From Diospyros lotus (Eukaryota > Streptophyta > Magnoliopsida > Ericales > Ebenaceae): 64,000 nt of DNA. Below are positions 20,424 to 35,370 of this stretch, piece after piece (position 1 is the stretch's first letter; the number at the start of each line of letters is the position of its first letter). The position numbers were made by a program, and so were the translations under genes. The stretch is taken from assembly GCF_014633365.1 (NCBI RefSeq), contig NC_068347.1:28314116-28378115 (forward strand). The letters are read 5' to 3'. The notes under the pieces are model-generated. The model was given only the letters and a program-made list of their open reading frames with translations. It did not search any database and was not told the origin of the DNA.

Positions 20424-23400
20424 CAAAGTTCTGTGAAGAGATCAAGATGGTACCCCCATACCCACAATATGCCAAAAAAAAAATAAAATAAAATAAAGAG
20501 AAGGAGCTTACTGTTTTTGAATAGCGCATTATTATTCCATTAACCAAACAAGTCAAGTTGGAATCATCTTAAGAAAAAAAAAAAAGAATAGACCGATTCA
20601 ATCCAATTTGGATTGTTTAACGAGCAATAAATAAAGCAAGTGACAGAGATGTTTGTCACGCCATGAATTTTGTAAGGAAGAAGCTTCTTCCATTAATTGT
20701 TGACAAGCGACGAATATGTCTTAGAGTGTGAATCAAAAAGCAGCTGTCGACGGCATTCTTCTGCACTTAAATTGGTAGTAGTTGAAGCCTACGAATACAC
20801 TACAACAGCTGGCTGCAAATATTTATGGGTTAAATTGATTAAATAATGTGTCAAATTAATGCCAATAGAAAATTAATTGGGTGTTCGTGGAATTCCATTT
20901 TTACTATTCTATAAAAGAAATAAGTAGAAAGATAGGTAGTGCCAAGCTTTTTCGTATTAATATTTGGTTGCAAGTGTGGTCTCATCATTGTTATTGAGCA
21001 AAGTTTCAAATGCTGAATGAGGATAGAATGGTGGGGCTTATGAAGGCCATAAGCAAAGGTTGATGCCAATTCAATTAATTAATTAATGCACAATCATGTT
21101 GGGGCTTTGGGTAACTAGATGTCTCAAATAGCCAAGGAAGAATGCGGGAAAGTATGTCGCTTTGTGTTCTTTTGTAGGGAAGCATTGTCGAGTTCACACT
21201 TCGAGGCGACACACTTTTCTTTTTGATTATTCCTAAGTTCCATGTTTTTCTTTTTTTCCCATTTCCAACTCTCCACAAACACACAAAAAGAAATGAGCAA
21301 TTATGGTTTTGTTAATTAGATATATATTTGGATTGATCTCTAAGTAATTGACCATATAAATATCCAACATTGGCAATTAAATTTAATTTCGACCCATAAG
21401 ATGAATTAGTATTGGATTCTTACCTATTGAATTAATCTAACAAAAGCGTCTAATTTTATGAGAAAGCGAAAGGTCAGATAAAGTCTATATTAATTATACA
21501 TGAAAATTCTTTTATATTAATTTAACCTCTTATCCAAAAAATTTAAAAAAAAGAAAGAGTACAATAACCCCATCCAAGATAACGCTTTAAATTTCTTGTT
21601 ATTCGTGACATTTCTCAAAAACAAAGTAAAAAACAAACCCCACCTATGGCTTCTCAATTGGTCTACCCAATGACATTGCTATTTATGAGAATCAATAATC
21701 TCTAATTTCTAAATATACACCGAATCTTCATGTTGAAATTAAATGAACAGAGATAGACAACAAGTATATGAAGCTCGAGATGTGACAGCAAGCGTCATTG
21801 ACATTAAGGATAATTTTCACCCCTTACAAATGGTACAAAATCCTAGGTGGCTATTCCCCAGAATATAACAAGCCCTTTCAAATACATGTGCACTCACGTG
21901 ATTTAGGAACAAAATGAGAGCAAGAAATAGCGTGCAAGAACCCAATAGATTGACTATAGGAGTAGGAAGGAAAATGAACAAAAAGGAAGAAGAATCGATT
22001 TTTGTGTCTCACAAATGTAGCAAACGATTGCTTTTATAGGTGAAGGAATGTGAACGTTGGAAGATATTATCAAGCAAAGGATAAGAAGATAAGGTAGAAG
22101 ATAGTTAGTGGATGGATAAATGATAATAAGTAAAAGACTTGGTTAGCAAACTTGATCTTTCTCAACCGTTGAAGACTAATTCAGAGAAGTTTCGGGTAAG
22201 GCAAGAAAAAGAAAAAAAGAAAGAAAGCCGAACAAAAGAATGCAATGTGCGGTGTAACTTGTGCGCAAGGGGGGAAAATCATCGATTTTGCCTTGAATTA
22301 TTCCGTTGTCATGCACATGAGGTCTAACTCTTTAACAACTTTGATAAGCTCACGAAGACTCAACATATATATAAAGATGAGGAAAACGTTCTATCCTATC
22401 AATGTCAAAAAAAGACTCTTTATATACCATTTGAAATATCACATGATTTACAACACCCTCGTGGTAAAAAAAAAGAATGTTATAATTTTTTTTGAAGTAA
22501 TTATATGACATTTATCATTTGGTAACTTAGTGGGGATGTGTTAGATGGGGACATTATGATATTGATGCGTTAACACTTTAACATCACATCTATATATGCG
22601 GACAAACACCACAAGCCTGCGGCTAAATCAAAGCTGGATGGAGGCAAGTAAATTAAATTAAATTAAATTGTACAACAAACTCTCCCAAAAGAAGAACAAC
22701 AGGATTAACACTAATTAGTTTTACACAGTGGAATCCACCATATTTGCACATATATGTATATATGGGTCCATCGGTTACTTGTTCAATCATGACTAATCAA
22801 TGCAAAAAAAAAAAAGAAAAGAAAACACTTGTTATATTCTAAATCCAGAAACAAAGAGTGATTCCAAATGACCAGTCATTTTCCCTCGTGGACTTAATCC
22901 ACAGCCACCACTGAATCTGGACAACTTCATCACCGTCTCTGCCCATTCATTTCCACCTCCATAAATTTTGTTTACACTTATCGCAATCTAAATCGTTTCC
23001 TTTTCGATGCCACTTTACTAGTAGTACCCATTAATCCATGGATCGATATCGTTTCCTTTTTCATGCGAGCTCCTGTTGTTACTGATTGTCGTTGTCGCTG
23101 TAACGCATCTCAAACAAAATCCATAACCTACCCACTTTTTATTTTTGGCCGATTGATGAGATTGTGTCAAAGTTAAGAAATAAGTTGGGTGCCTGAAGTA
23201 GATCGATGAGAAGTGGATGAATGGTCCCCAATTCCAAGTGTCAAACTCAGCGATGGTTTCGGTCATCATTGTGGGCTCTCCAGAGAACAGAGAATGCCAT
23301 TTGTAATTAGTAAACCCTAGATATCCATTTGCAAAATGAAAACGTAAGCATGGAGGGTTAAGTAAGAGATCTTCGTGATCTCACTCACTGCTGCGATTTT

Positions 23401-26400
23401 CCTAACCGTTGAAAACAAGGCGTTTAGTGGGTTGTACGTTGTAAAGTGTTGATAATAAGGTTGGGATGATGATCATTAATTGCCAGCGTTAGTTTGTTGG
23501 CTTATTCGCATTGGTGAATTCCTTACTAAATTACACTCAAGTATAATGCATTGAATTAATTCTTACATTGTGACGTGAAAGGAAGCTTGGAATGGGCACT
23601 GAAGCAAACAACAAAAACTACAACTCTTATCTGTAAAAAAAAAAAAAAAAGAAATGTTGAAGAATACCAGAATTGTAATATCATACATTCAAATACATCG
23701 TGTCATTTAAGGTCACGAGCAGGAAATTTAAGGTCATTTGTTGTTCGATATAATATTTAAAGAAAGCAGTTTAGAATTGATTGAGTTCCTCAAAACCAAT
23801 TAAAATTTTAGTAAACTTAAATTAATTTTTAATAACATTTAATATTTATTACACCATTCAAAATAACACACACACAGACTGAATTCTCCAAATTCATTGA
23901 TGACTGTAGAAGCATCCATATTTATAACCCTCGTTATAGGTGAGCACAAATTTTTGAGACTCTGCTAATTAAGGAGTACTTCATTATACTTAGTATTTTT
24001 AGGAAAGTGCTTTGAAGTGGAAAGAGAAGTTGTACCCGAACTAGACAATTGGTTTCATGGCATAATTAGATTATAATATCAACTGGTTTCATGACTTTTA
24101 ATTATTGTTTGTTAGAGAATGAATCAGACGATAAAAAATTTTGGAATAAAATTACACATACATAAGATAAAATTTACATAATTTAACAAAAAAATGTCTA
24201 CGTCTATAGTCTCACTAAGTGTTAATTTGGACAAATTTTCAAATTAAATTTTAGTCATTTCACCTCCCAAATTTTTTTGTGTCAATATATCCTATGGCTA
24301 AAATACACTATACCTGTCAAAATTTACAATTAATACAGTGAATCCCTAATTTATAGTTTTATTTTTCACTGATAATCCTCTTTAATATTATCGTTTAGCA
24401 AAAAAAGTAAATAAGTAAATTTATATATCAAAAAATAAAATGACCATAAGGCTTCAATTAACTTCAAACAATTATACATAATTTTATTATTATAAATTAA
24501 TTAAAAATAAAAAACCAAACTTACCCTTAAATGGAGAAAAGTAACACTAATTGATGATTTGAAAAGTAAAATAAAGAAAAAAATGATAAAATACAACCAC
24601 TAATCCTAATCAATCATAAATCCAAGCAAAATCTAATTCATTTTTGAATCATAAAAGTAAATTAGTCTCTAATTTATCTTTGGATTGTAGAATTAAAGTA
24701 ATTTTCAAATAATTGAAATTTCTTGTTTTTTCTTCATAAATATGATTTTTGATTGAATTTTCAAATACCCAATTCTTTGAATTTTTTTTAGTAAAAAGAG
24801 TTTTTTTATTGAATTTTTAAATATTATATCTGTGTTTCTAATTTAAAAATTTTAAAAAAAATTTCTTTTTCGACTAGTGGTTATAGTTTTTTTTTTTAAT
24901 TTTTTTTCTCTTAAATTATCATTTAGACTGTTTTTCTGTATTCAAAAATAAGTTTAGTAATTTTATATTTAATTGATTTGAGGTGATTTAGTATGCTTTA
25001 GGCTGCACGGATCCTTTTAACTTTCTATGGACGCCGTCCATACATTAATTAATTAGTTAATTAATCCACAGCTGCATGCGCCTTGTTTTACTCATTGTAT
25101 TGCTGCTATTTGGATTTTGTGCAAAGGAAGTATATATCTTCTAGAATCTGTATTTCTCATCATCACAATCTTCATTAATTAACAAACAGAACTTTGAACA
25201 CCTAATTGTACCTATAAATAATATCGTAAATTCGTAAATTCAAATAATTCACGACCTTATATATATATATATATTCATGTAACACTTGAATATATTTATT
25301 TTATATATTCCTTAGAGAATAAAACGAAAAATGGTGCCCCCATAGAGAGACCTTAAATGGATGTCATCTTGAAACACAAAGGCAGCAGCTTGGAAATTGA
25401 ATTGAACCCATAACGCTCTTTTATATATCTTCTTTCTACTGATATCTCTCCTCCAATGTGAACTCTAATGAGAATGATGGCGAAAGGTCCATGGCTTTGT
25501 TCACTAAACCATCTCGTCAGATAGTACATCTAAAGTAAACATGCAACAGCACGCTCATGAAGGATCAATGCACATATCCCTAAAGAGAATTTTATGTAGA
25601 AAAACATTTTAAAGAGTTTGAAACCAACATTGTTACGCATGCTAAACCATGACGCGCGTTCAAAACCAGGAAGGACAGAGGGAACAAAGCCCACCCTTTT
25701 CATGGAAAAACGTTGAACTTCATATATGGGATTGGAGCTAGCCTTTAATGGAGAGATACCGCTCCGGCCGGCCGGCCACTTTTGGGTGGGAATTTGATTT
25801 GCTGTACAAGTACAGCACAGCACAATAAGCAGTCATATATTTGAAACTTTACAGATCGAGTATCGAGTATATATATATATATATTTATATGTAATTTTTG
25901 TCTTTTAAATAAAAAAACTGCATCTTTATATTATTGATTTGAGGAGCTAGGTTTGGATTACTATTACGAAATAATAAACGTAAAAATATGGTAGAACTTT
26001 GTTTTATATATATCTTTGTTAAATCTTCTTTCTGTATCTCCATTTTCTTAATTAATTTCTGTTTATAAAGCGTGTAGGTGTAGCTAGCTAGGCCCCGTCT
26101 TAAGAATATATATATAGTGCAATCTTTATAACTTGCACGTGCAATTAACAAGCACTGTAATTTTCAAACCGGCCGGGGATACCAAAGATAAGCTCATGCA
26201 ATTAAATAATTAAGAAAAAAGAATTGAACAGTACTGTATTAATTCTGGGCTAGTCGATGGAGACTCATGCACAGTTTGAGTTTTTTAAATGATAATTACG
26301 ATTAATACTGAATACAGAGATGATCGGGAATTATTTATTCAACAGGAAAGCATGAAAATTCCATACCTAACAGATTAAGATACTATATATACTTGTGGAA

Positions 26401-27855
26401 ATACGCATGCTTTTGGAAGTCGAGAAAATGGCGAGAAAGAAAGAAAGAAAGAAAGAAAGGTGGCAACACGTGTTTGGGTCAAAGACGCTTCAGATGGAGA
26501 AGACCAAGTGCAGTTGATCATTAACTACGGAGGCTTTTTTTTTTTTTAAATTTAATTTAATTGATAAAAATATATATATAAATGTCCGGTTTTATCCAGT
26601 AATCATGAGAGAGAGAGAGCAAAACGGTGTGGAGAAATGAATATTGGAGGGATGTAGAGCTACAGCGTGGATGGATGGAGATTGGAGATTGGAGGCGTCA
26701 ACGCCGATGGATGCATAAAATCCGGGCCATCTTTTGACAAAATTAAGAAGGCGCGACTCCATCCATGATCCATCCAATTGAAAACAACGCTTCGGTCACA
26801 CGTACATCCCCCCTTCGTTTCTTCGCAGGGTGACTCACTGCTACTGAGTATACGTATGTATTTGTGTGTATCAATGTATTCTTACCAAGAATAATAACAT
26901 ATATATATATATATATATCTAAAAGAAGTGGGACCGACTGACTATTGGGTTCTGATCGCCATTCATCTTCTTTAAAGAACTATTCTCCATTTGTCATTTT
27001 CATTTCTTTTTTGCACTTAGTTTTGTTCCAATGGAAAAGTAGGAAGAGTGATTGAGGAAGGAAAGATGTTTTTTTCTTTTTTAATTACAATTTTACACAA
27101 AAATGTTACTATAATAATATTAAGGTGGCTAGTAATATTAACACATTAATAACTATATATTAGATTCATTCACTAGCACATAAGTGTTGCATGAGTTTGT
27201 TATTTGATGGGCTATTATTATAGGAGAGTAGCTTTAATTAAATTAAATAAACTAGCCATTTATAAAAGAAATACACACACTCACTCACTCACAATGCCGA
27301 TTAGTCATCCAACCTTAACGATATATTTCACTAAAACCCACTCTATGTTATGAAGAAAATAGACATTAATAAGACTTATAATCATAAATTTTATTATAAA
27401 TCGAAAATTTGGTCACCATTTTAAAATTAATATACAGCAAAGTACAATTTTGGTCTCGGTCTATTTTGTTTATAATAATTTATATAGTATCTCCTTCAAC
27501 GCCTTTGGCTAGCTACTATAGCTAGCGTTGTTTTTCAAAGATAAATCATTTGGCCTGAGATTTCGTTCCCAGTGGCGAACTGCTTGGAATTTGGTAGAAT
27601 GTTACATCAACAGATTCTTGTAATTCCATAGTTTACATTCAAAACATGAATCAAGAGTCGAGACTTTTTTGTTAAACACTGCACAAATACTTGCGAATGT
27701 TCTTTAAAATATGGGTCAATTTAAATTAGTAAAATACAAATATTATATTTCAGGTCGTGTAAATTAATAGGACATATAGTAACAAAAATTAAGGGCATGT
27801 TCAAATGTAAAAAATATTTTGAAACTGGAGATCATATTCTCAGAAATTTTAATTT
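20424..27855. other. Gene-poor AT-rich intergenic DNA
   Basis: I see no gene with recognisable domains. Short frames at 21.1-22.5 kb and 23.0-23.3 kb show no conserved motif. The segment carries simple repeats, including a GAAA run near 26436-26459 and AT runs near 25260, 25870 and 26900, and a short palindrome TATGGACGCCGTCCATA near 25026. Confidence 0.5.
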
Positions 27856-28050
27856 GCAACAAATTTTCATAGATTAATTAAGCTTTTGGATTATGGGGAA
27901 GCAAAGAAACAATGGGTAAAGGTGAAGAATTTGACAGATGCACAGCTCAATAAGCTTTACATATATACAACTTCAGATTGTCAAAAAGTAAGGAAGGATG
28001 GCACTTCGATTGAACGAGAAGATGACAAAACTGAACTGCAAGGTAGGTAG
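27856..28050 (+). other. Coding-like open frame, possible orphan exon
   Basis: An open frame of about 64 codons ends at TAG 28048-28050 and has no ATG at its start. From 27889 it reads DYGEAKKQWVKVKNLTDAQL, then NKLYIYTTSDCQKVRKDG and EREDDKTELQ. The mix of charged and hydrophobic residues is much more protein-like than the AT-rich surroundings. CTGCAAG followed by GTAGGT at 28042/28043 looks like a splice donor, and CAG or TAG acceptors lie just upstream of the frame. I do not recognise the family and found no partner exon on either side. It may be an exon relic, a captured gene fragment or chance. Confidence 0.3.
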
Positions 28051-31000
28051 GTGCTACATATATAACCTCTTTACACATTGCAAAGGGTACTATTTGAGGA
28101 CCATGACCCATTCCATCAACACTTTGATGTATATAATTAAATTAATTTGTGGGTTGACCTAAAAAATTAACTTCTCCACCAATAAGTTTGTGCCGCGACT
28201 TACGCACAGAAACCCATAAAACATATCAAATAATTAATTTTATACAAATAAATTTATTATGAGTAAATTCATTTTAAAAAGTTTGATCTCAAATATAAAT
28301 AAAATAAAAATAGTCTCGTATTATCAAACTCGAGACCAAAATACAATTATACAGTCTTATTAATTAAATTTTCGTTTTTAGATCAATAATATATTTTTTT
28401 AATTGCACAATGATGGAGGGAGGCTTAATTGGGCATGTGAGGGGGTAACTTATGGTGGAGTTCTAATCCAAGAAGAAAGGCTTTTAGTTGCTGGTGGTGG
28501 GGGCACGTGTTGAATTAATGTTACTCAAGACAAGAGATTCGTTATCTTTATTTTGCTTTTTGCCCATAATCCAGTCCCCTTTTAGGGAGTAAGGACTAAG
28601 GATTAAGGAATTAATTTGCTTTATAGAATCTCTCTAGAAAGCTGATTTTACTTTATATAATTCCCTCCCTTCACTTTAATTACCATCTAATCTGATTGGT
28701 TTTACTTCATCACATTAATGCTACATTCTGCCACTTCTGTTGATTGGATATATATTACATTTGGAACAACAGTTTATAAAAATAATAAAGATTAGGTCGC
28801 CCTTTGTTCACATGTTTGGAATATCAACTACTCGGTATAGATGAAAATGAATATATAGAAAGTGATACAATGATCGATCTACGACCCTTGCCGTATAAAA
28901 TTATATCAAATTATCATATAATATACGTGGATTTATATTACATGACGTATGCTTAACAATATCTTATCTATACATATCTATATGATTTTTTTTACAGTCC
29001 ATTTAACTGAGGTGGTTGTGACTCTAATTGAAAGTATGAACATTGCACTTAGGGATGGGTAATTTTTGCTCGATTAGATAGATAATGGACAATTGGTTTG
29101 TTTGGGGCGATTATAAACTTAAAATTTTACTTAACAATGTAAATAGGGACAAAAAATAAATAGTTACACGAGTAAGTAGAGATTTTATTTTGCTTTTGCA
29201 TCATATTAATTTATTACACGTACCACGCTAGCCCAAGTATCACACTTATTCCAAGGCTGTTTGCTGGCTATTAGCAAATTTAACACCTATTTTTATTGGG
29301 CAATTATGTAACGATCTAAATTTTTTTAAAACAGTATGGGTCTTCTAATTGTATCTATATATTTTATTTTAAATAAAAGAAAATAAGATTTTTTGACTGA
29401 TGATGGGTCAGATGAATAGGTCTTAGAAAAACAATTTTGATAATACCATGCAGTGTGTAGTAAAATGAAGATACAAAATTCATGGTTATTATAATTTTTT
29501 CTAATAAATCACATCAATAGATGTTAGGAACAAATTTTAAAACATGCGTTACTAACAAAGTGTATATACTAAGATACATATAAGTATATATATATATATG
29601 TCTATACTTTATTCATTATCATTATTGCTTTTAAAAAAATGCTGAAATCTTGCTTTTAATAACGAAGGAAATGCAACCCTAAGAAATGAAGGAAAGGTAA
29701 CATATATAAAAAAGAACCTTATTATAATATATCATTGTCAACTGTATGAATTTATTATTTTTTTCTTCCAACTTAGGTCCTTATAGTGTGATAGGTAAAA
29801 TATTATTTAGAAAACCTAAACAAATAAATACGTGTATTTTAATAATTTAGTAAATTAATCATTAATATATTAATCAGATTTACGTACATATGTGTCGTGG
29901 TGTGAGGGAGTTAATAGCGAATAACCTTTTTGTTTTCAAAGTTATTGATCACCCACATTCCCTCATTGTATATTTTGTATATGAGACATGTAATTAACCA
30001 AAGACAAGAAAATATTATAAATTTACATAAATATTAAGACAATTAAAATATTATAAGTGTAAAATAATAAAAATGCAATAGCAACTTACTCTTTTTGTTC
30101 TTCTCTCATCATTTTTTTCTTCTCATCTTTATATGCAATCTTGTTCCTATTTATGGGACTGAAAAATGATGTATTGCTCGTTTCAGATAATAATTATGTT
30201 ATCTGACGTTAATATAATAATAAATCATTGAAAGATAATTTGTTACGTTACCATGTTAACGTTGAATAACAGATCATTCTTTACTTCTCTTATAAATCTT
30301 TACTTCTCTTATAAAAAGTTGATGTACAATGTAAATGTGTACTCATGTGGAAAATTAAGTAATGCTTGTATCTTGCTTCTTTAGTTGTTCTTCTTCTTTC
30401 TTTCTTTTTTATTTAGAAAGCAACAAACCTGTCTTCTTTATGCCACATCAAATGCCCCCCTTTTGTGGTCTAATCCACTAAGAAGACACAGTAGACAATA
30501 ACCCTCATTCTCACATGCTTTGTCTTTTATGCTATGGTGTTAATTTTATTTAGCTTTGTTCTTTCGTGCAACCTACAACATACATATGTATATAGGTTTA
30601 CATATACAAATAAATATTTTATTTTTATTAAACCCATTAGCCGTTTACTAATTTACGTCCCTACCGATTAGTCAATGGCAAATGGATGAAAGCCTAAAAT
30701 ATATTATTCAACATGTAATGGCTTAAAAAATTAAAATATATATTATCTGACGGGTAGCAGTACCAGGAAAGGAGTACTTCAATCCAATCACATTTCCACT
30801 GCCCAAATATGTAGACTGTATATATCAACTTGCCCTTGCAGCATGACAATTAGTCTCCAAACTTGTGAGCGCAAATGGGATTCATACGTCGGTGGTGACT
30901 AAACTAATGATTTGGAAATTGGAAGGAAGAATTAGGATCCACAGGCTGAGCTAAGAACGAATTATATATGAATCCCATTTACAGTACTGTTCTTCTTGAT

Positions 31001-32479
31001 ACTTAAAAAGGGGGCAAAAATCTTTCAAAGTGGCTTCTAATTGGACATTTTTTTTAATACCAAACTATAAATGTTAAAATATAAATTAGGGATTAATTAG
31101 ACAAAAAAAATCAGTAGTAGAGGAGACAACTTCACACCATTAGCCCCATTCAAGGACGAAGAATTAAGAGAGGATCCAACGTCTGATTAGTGCTCGCCTG
31201 CCCCCCTTTCCGTAGGCCTAATTAATAGATTGCTAGGCTAGGCTAGCCAGGCTAAATCATTTTATATTTAATTATGTGGACTAGATGTTGATTTGGAGGC
31301 TAATTAATTAAATTGCCCCATATCGTCAAGCACCAGTGGGCCTTCATATGAAATCAAAAGCCAACAAGAAAACATAAAGATACCATACATGGAGGTAGTT
31401 CATGCATCTGAGTCTGAGAGGAATGTATTATTGGATCAAGTCCACGTGATAATGATGCCTAAGGTAATGTCCCCCGCTTGTTTAATTATTTTCTACTGAG
31501 GCACGCCTAAACATTTATCCTTTCATCCTATAACTACTAATTTATTTCAAAACATGCAACGGCAAAGATGCGATTTTATCTTTGCCTTTTATATAAGGTC
31601 AATTACTGCCGACAACTGTAAAGTTTAATGAAACTGAAGCCAATGCTCTTACGTTTTAATTAAAATTACAAGGATAGAAGAAAAAAAATAAAAGAGCAAA
31701 GGGGCGAGTGGCAATGTAGGTTGATAAGTGAATGAGGTTCATTTTGTATGCCTGTAAGTACAATCAAGAACAAGAGAAATATATAATTACAGCCAAAATA
31801 TATAATTACAGAAGAAAAAGAGGTAGTCGTTTGTCCTTGTGGGATATGAGAGACATGTTTGAGCTTTTTTAATAAATTAGTCGAACTTCATATACTTGGT
31901 CTTGCTTATATCTCTTGAAATATCTTTAAATGATATGATTATTTCTTTTATAAAAATTATTTATAATAGTGTTTTATATGGTAAAAAATAATCAAGTAAT
32001 CTCTACTTATTTAAATTAGAGATTAATATACCATATGTCGGACAAACTTTTAAGAATCCTCTTGAGCAATTATTGGTCAGGGCATAGATACATAGTGTGC
32101 ACTTGAACATGGCACCTTTCTACTAATATTAGCTTTTCAATTGAGATACATGAACTTCATCCACATTCCCCCATCTTCTTAGGATTTATTCTAACTCCAA
32201 TGCAAATCCACCTCTAGAACTAGGCTTTTTGAATGAACTTCTCCTCGAGGAGCAAGGGCGACAGTTGGTTTACAAACTAATGACGTCCCTCTCGTGTCCC
32301 AACGTTAAGAAAATAATAAAGAACTATCTCTGACATTTTTTAAACAGCCTATTTAATATTTAAGTTAATAAATAATCGAACGCTTTAAAATAAATAGTAG
32401 AACGAAGGAAGAAAAAAATTACTAACCCATACCATGCACATATATTTTGACTTCAGCAAGACCTTTTTACCATAAAATT
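28051..32479. other. Gene-poor AT-rich intergenic DNA
   Basis: No gene or mobile element with clear ends is recognised. Only simple AT-rich repeats are seen, for example the TATATATATA run near 29585. Confidence 0.5.
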
Positions 32480-34010
32480 ATATGTTTCTTCTATTCCAAA
32501 AAGGGCCGTCAGACATGAACTTGTAGCGGTAGAGAATGGATTTCAATGATTGATTCGTCGGGAGTGGCTGACACCTATAATCACTTTGAAGCTCAAGTAA
32601 GTAAAAAACTAAATTGACAGAATATTGGTAGATTAGAAAAGAAGATACATTGGCTCTAGAGAGAATTGTCCTATATAGAAGAATGAGAGGTCTTCTTATA
32701 TGTATGTTTGCATCGGGCATTGTAGCGTGATGGGACTGAATATTTGGCGTCGACGAGGCTCCCTAACAGTGGCTTGGTGCCGATAAGATGCTCGTTAAAT
32801 GTAGATGAGATCTGCCATTAATGAAGATGGGATCTGGAGCGGGCATAGGAGTATCCAATATGTAATAGTAAGGATGGCTACAACAGACTATCGTAGGGCC
32901 AAGACTAGGCGACAGGTTGAGATAGAGTTAGGTTGGGCCAGGCTTAATTTGGGATGGTACGATTCATAGCCCCTCAAGTCGGATATTCAAGAAGCGAGCA
33001 TCCGAGTTAACAGAGTGGAACTTGGGTGAATCTACTGCTCAGCCGAGCTAGCATTTGGACAAAGTTGGGATAGATGGTCGAGCTGAGGCTTCAGATATGA
33101 CTGAGATCGATGTCCGAACTGATATGTGGTCGTGCCTAGATGGATGCAGGTCCTATAGGTATTGGAAGTGCTCGGACCCCTAACAACGAGGCAACTTTTT
33201 CGAGGTTTTAAAACGCGACGCTTGTAATTTTGAGATTCCAGACATCACGCTCAAAAGGTGGCACGTTGCAGGCAAGTAACTGAAGGCCCATTATTTTGCT
33301 TGTGACTTCAAATGTGTGATAGATGGCGGCTTCCTAGTGGTGGATTGTCAATGGATGACTTTCGATAGTCAGATGGATCATGCAGTGACCATTATAAAGG
33401 CCCTTTTATGCCTAGAGTTTCTACTTTTTGCTTCTTAAAGTTCTCAAATCCTGCAATCTCACAAGTTCTTGGTGCTGGTCCGCTCGCCAATGGTTGTGTG
33501 GACTTCAAACCTTGCTCGTTCGTACAACTGGGTAAGCGAGGAGGTCACCAAGATTGCCTCAAAATACACTACTACCTCATCTGTGGAAGTGATGAGAATG
33601 AGAATCTTTCTTTACATAATTAAAGATGGAGAAGAATAGTTTGTTTGTTGTCTATGTGGGAAGGAAAAGCGCGTTTTCAAGGAACTTAGCTCGACCTCGA
33701 ACATCAGGTTTGTTTACATCTATCTAGGCACGACCACATATCAGTACGGACATCAATCTCGGTCATATCCGAAGCCTTAGCTCGACCATTTATCCCGACT
33801 GGGTGTAAACGCCAGCTCAACTATAAACCTCGGCCAAGCAATAGATTCACCCAAGTTCCTCTCTATTAGCTTTGATGCTTGCCTTTCTAACATCCAACCT
33901 GAGGGGTTGTGAATCATACCAGCCCAAATCAAGCCTGGCCCTAAGCATTCTCTATCGCTGCAAACTCATATCCAACCACCCCTTTTGGACTGAAAGGAAC
34001 ATTATAGCTT
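32480..34010. repeat. Long imperfect inverted repeat, LTR- or MULE-like
   Basis: Two arms of roughly 250-290 bp lie at about 32913-33155 and 33690-33978 in opposite orientation. They share GGGCCAGGCTT(A/G)ATTTGGG, AACTTGGGTGAATCTA, GATAGATGGTCGAGCT-like wording and GATATGTGGTCGTGCCTAGA. The loop is about 540 bp, holding only a short frame (33408-33623) with no domain. Minus-strand sequence left of the arm has a TATA-like box (TCTATATAGG, near 32670), as in an LTR. Either two related LTR pieces lie head to head, or this is a non-autonomous element with long terminal inverted repeats. No target duplication was found. Confidence 0.5.
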
Positions 34011-34606
34011 AATATGATTGTCTATTCTGGTTCGTTCTTTACAGATGTCATCCTTGATTTTGCAAGAAGATTCAAATTAATTCAAGGGGAGGGATTTTTC
34101 TCATTCATCACGCATTAATTGGGCTTAATACGTACTCGGCCTTGACAGTATCTTCAGTTAATCCTTCCCTCTTGTGTAGTTGTTTAGGATGGGAGGGGTG
34201 CACCTAAAAAGCACCATATATCAGCAGAAAAGTTGAAATTAGGGTTCAAACTAATAAAGTTAAAAATCATGTAAAAATTTAATCCCATCACTAATACTTA
34301 ACACTATTTAATTAATTTGGGACATCAATTATATGGAAGACTCAAAATAATTTCTGGTGCTAAAAGTTAATAAACATGCATTAGCAGAAATCTGCATATA
34401 TAACTAAGATATTATCAAAGCATAAACATTGTCCTAATTTTTAAGAATAAATCTTACCAGTTACCCAGCCAAGGCCGGGAATGCATATTTTCCTCTCTAG
34501 TGACCTATCAATTTTTAAAAGTCACAAAACTTCAAGTCAACAAACATTAATTGAAGTACGGAAAGGAATTCTCCAAGAGTTAATTACTTGGCCTTAAAAT
34601 AAAAAA

Positions 34607-34636
34607 TTATTATTATTATTATTATTATTATTATTT
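34607..34636. repeat. (ATT)n microsatellite
   Basis: About ten tandem ATT/TTA units. Confidence 0.85.
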
Positions 34637-34739
34637 CGTTTACTGTCAATGTTCAAGTTTATACGAGGATAACACTCAAATATATTTTTTGATAAACTTC
34701 TAAATATAGATTATTTTATTAATTTATTCTCCGATTGCA

Positions 34740-35370
34740 ATTGAATTTAGTAGAGACGAGTTTCGTTAACGTCAAACTCGACTCATGAACCAATTTCTAA
34801 ACTCTAGCTTTAGCTCTAGCTTGAGCTCGACTGAAGCTTTAAAATCTCGACTCGAACGCTAAATCTTGACTCAAACTTGACACGAACTCGAATTTGAACT
34901 TTGGCTCAAGAGCATGTTTGGTCCCGCCAACGGGCTCAGACTTGTTAGAATCTATTATTTTACTTAAATCGAATTTATTATTTTATTTTACTATTATATA
35001 TATTATATTATGTTAAAAATGATTAAATTAGTACATAATAATTTTAAATATATTCAATTTAATTCTATTATTATAATAATTTAAAATTTAATAATTTTAT
35101 ATTAAGTAATATATTTATAAGCAAACTTATTTATGAGCATTTAATCGAGTTTATTTAGTATTTACAAGCGTCTAATAGAATATGTTTGCAAGTTTTAACG
35201 AGTCAAATTTTATTAAGTTAAAATTCAACTTGTTTACAAATCATGTTTTAAAATTAGGCTCAATCTCGATTTATTTATCTTAACGAACAAATTAACTTAA
35301 ATCACTTTTTGTTGGATTAAACAATAATTTACTTATGAACAATTCAACTCATTTTCAACCCTAATTTGCT
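34740..35370. repeat. Dispersed repeat with GAGCTCGAC motifs
   Basis: Non-coding DNA with repeated CTCGACT, TTGAGCTCGA and TAACGAG wording, and a right part with ATGAGCATTTAATCGAG and CAAATTTTATTAAG-like strings. It resembles the repeat at the left edge of the window (1-885), so both probably come from one family. No coding region or defined ends. Confidence 0.35.

Noticed and set aside
22900..23300. Minus-strand 83-codon frame starting MMTETIAEFD
   Set aside because: The first 20 residues look protein-like, but there is no recognisable family, no convincing splice partner and the rest is unstructured.
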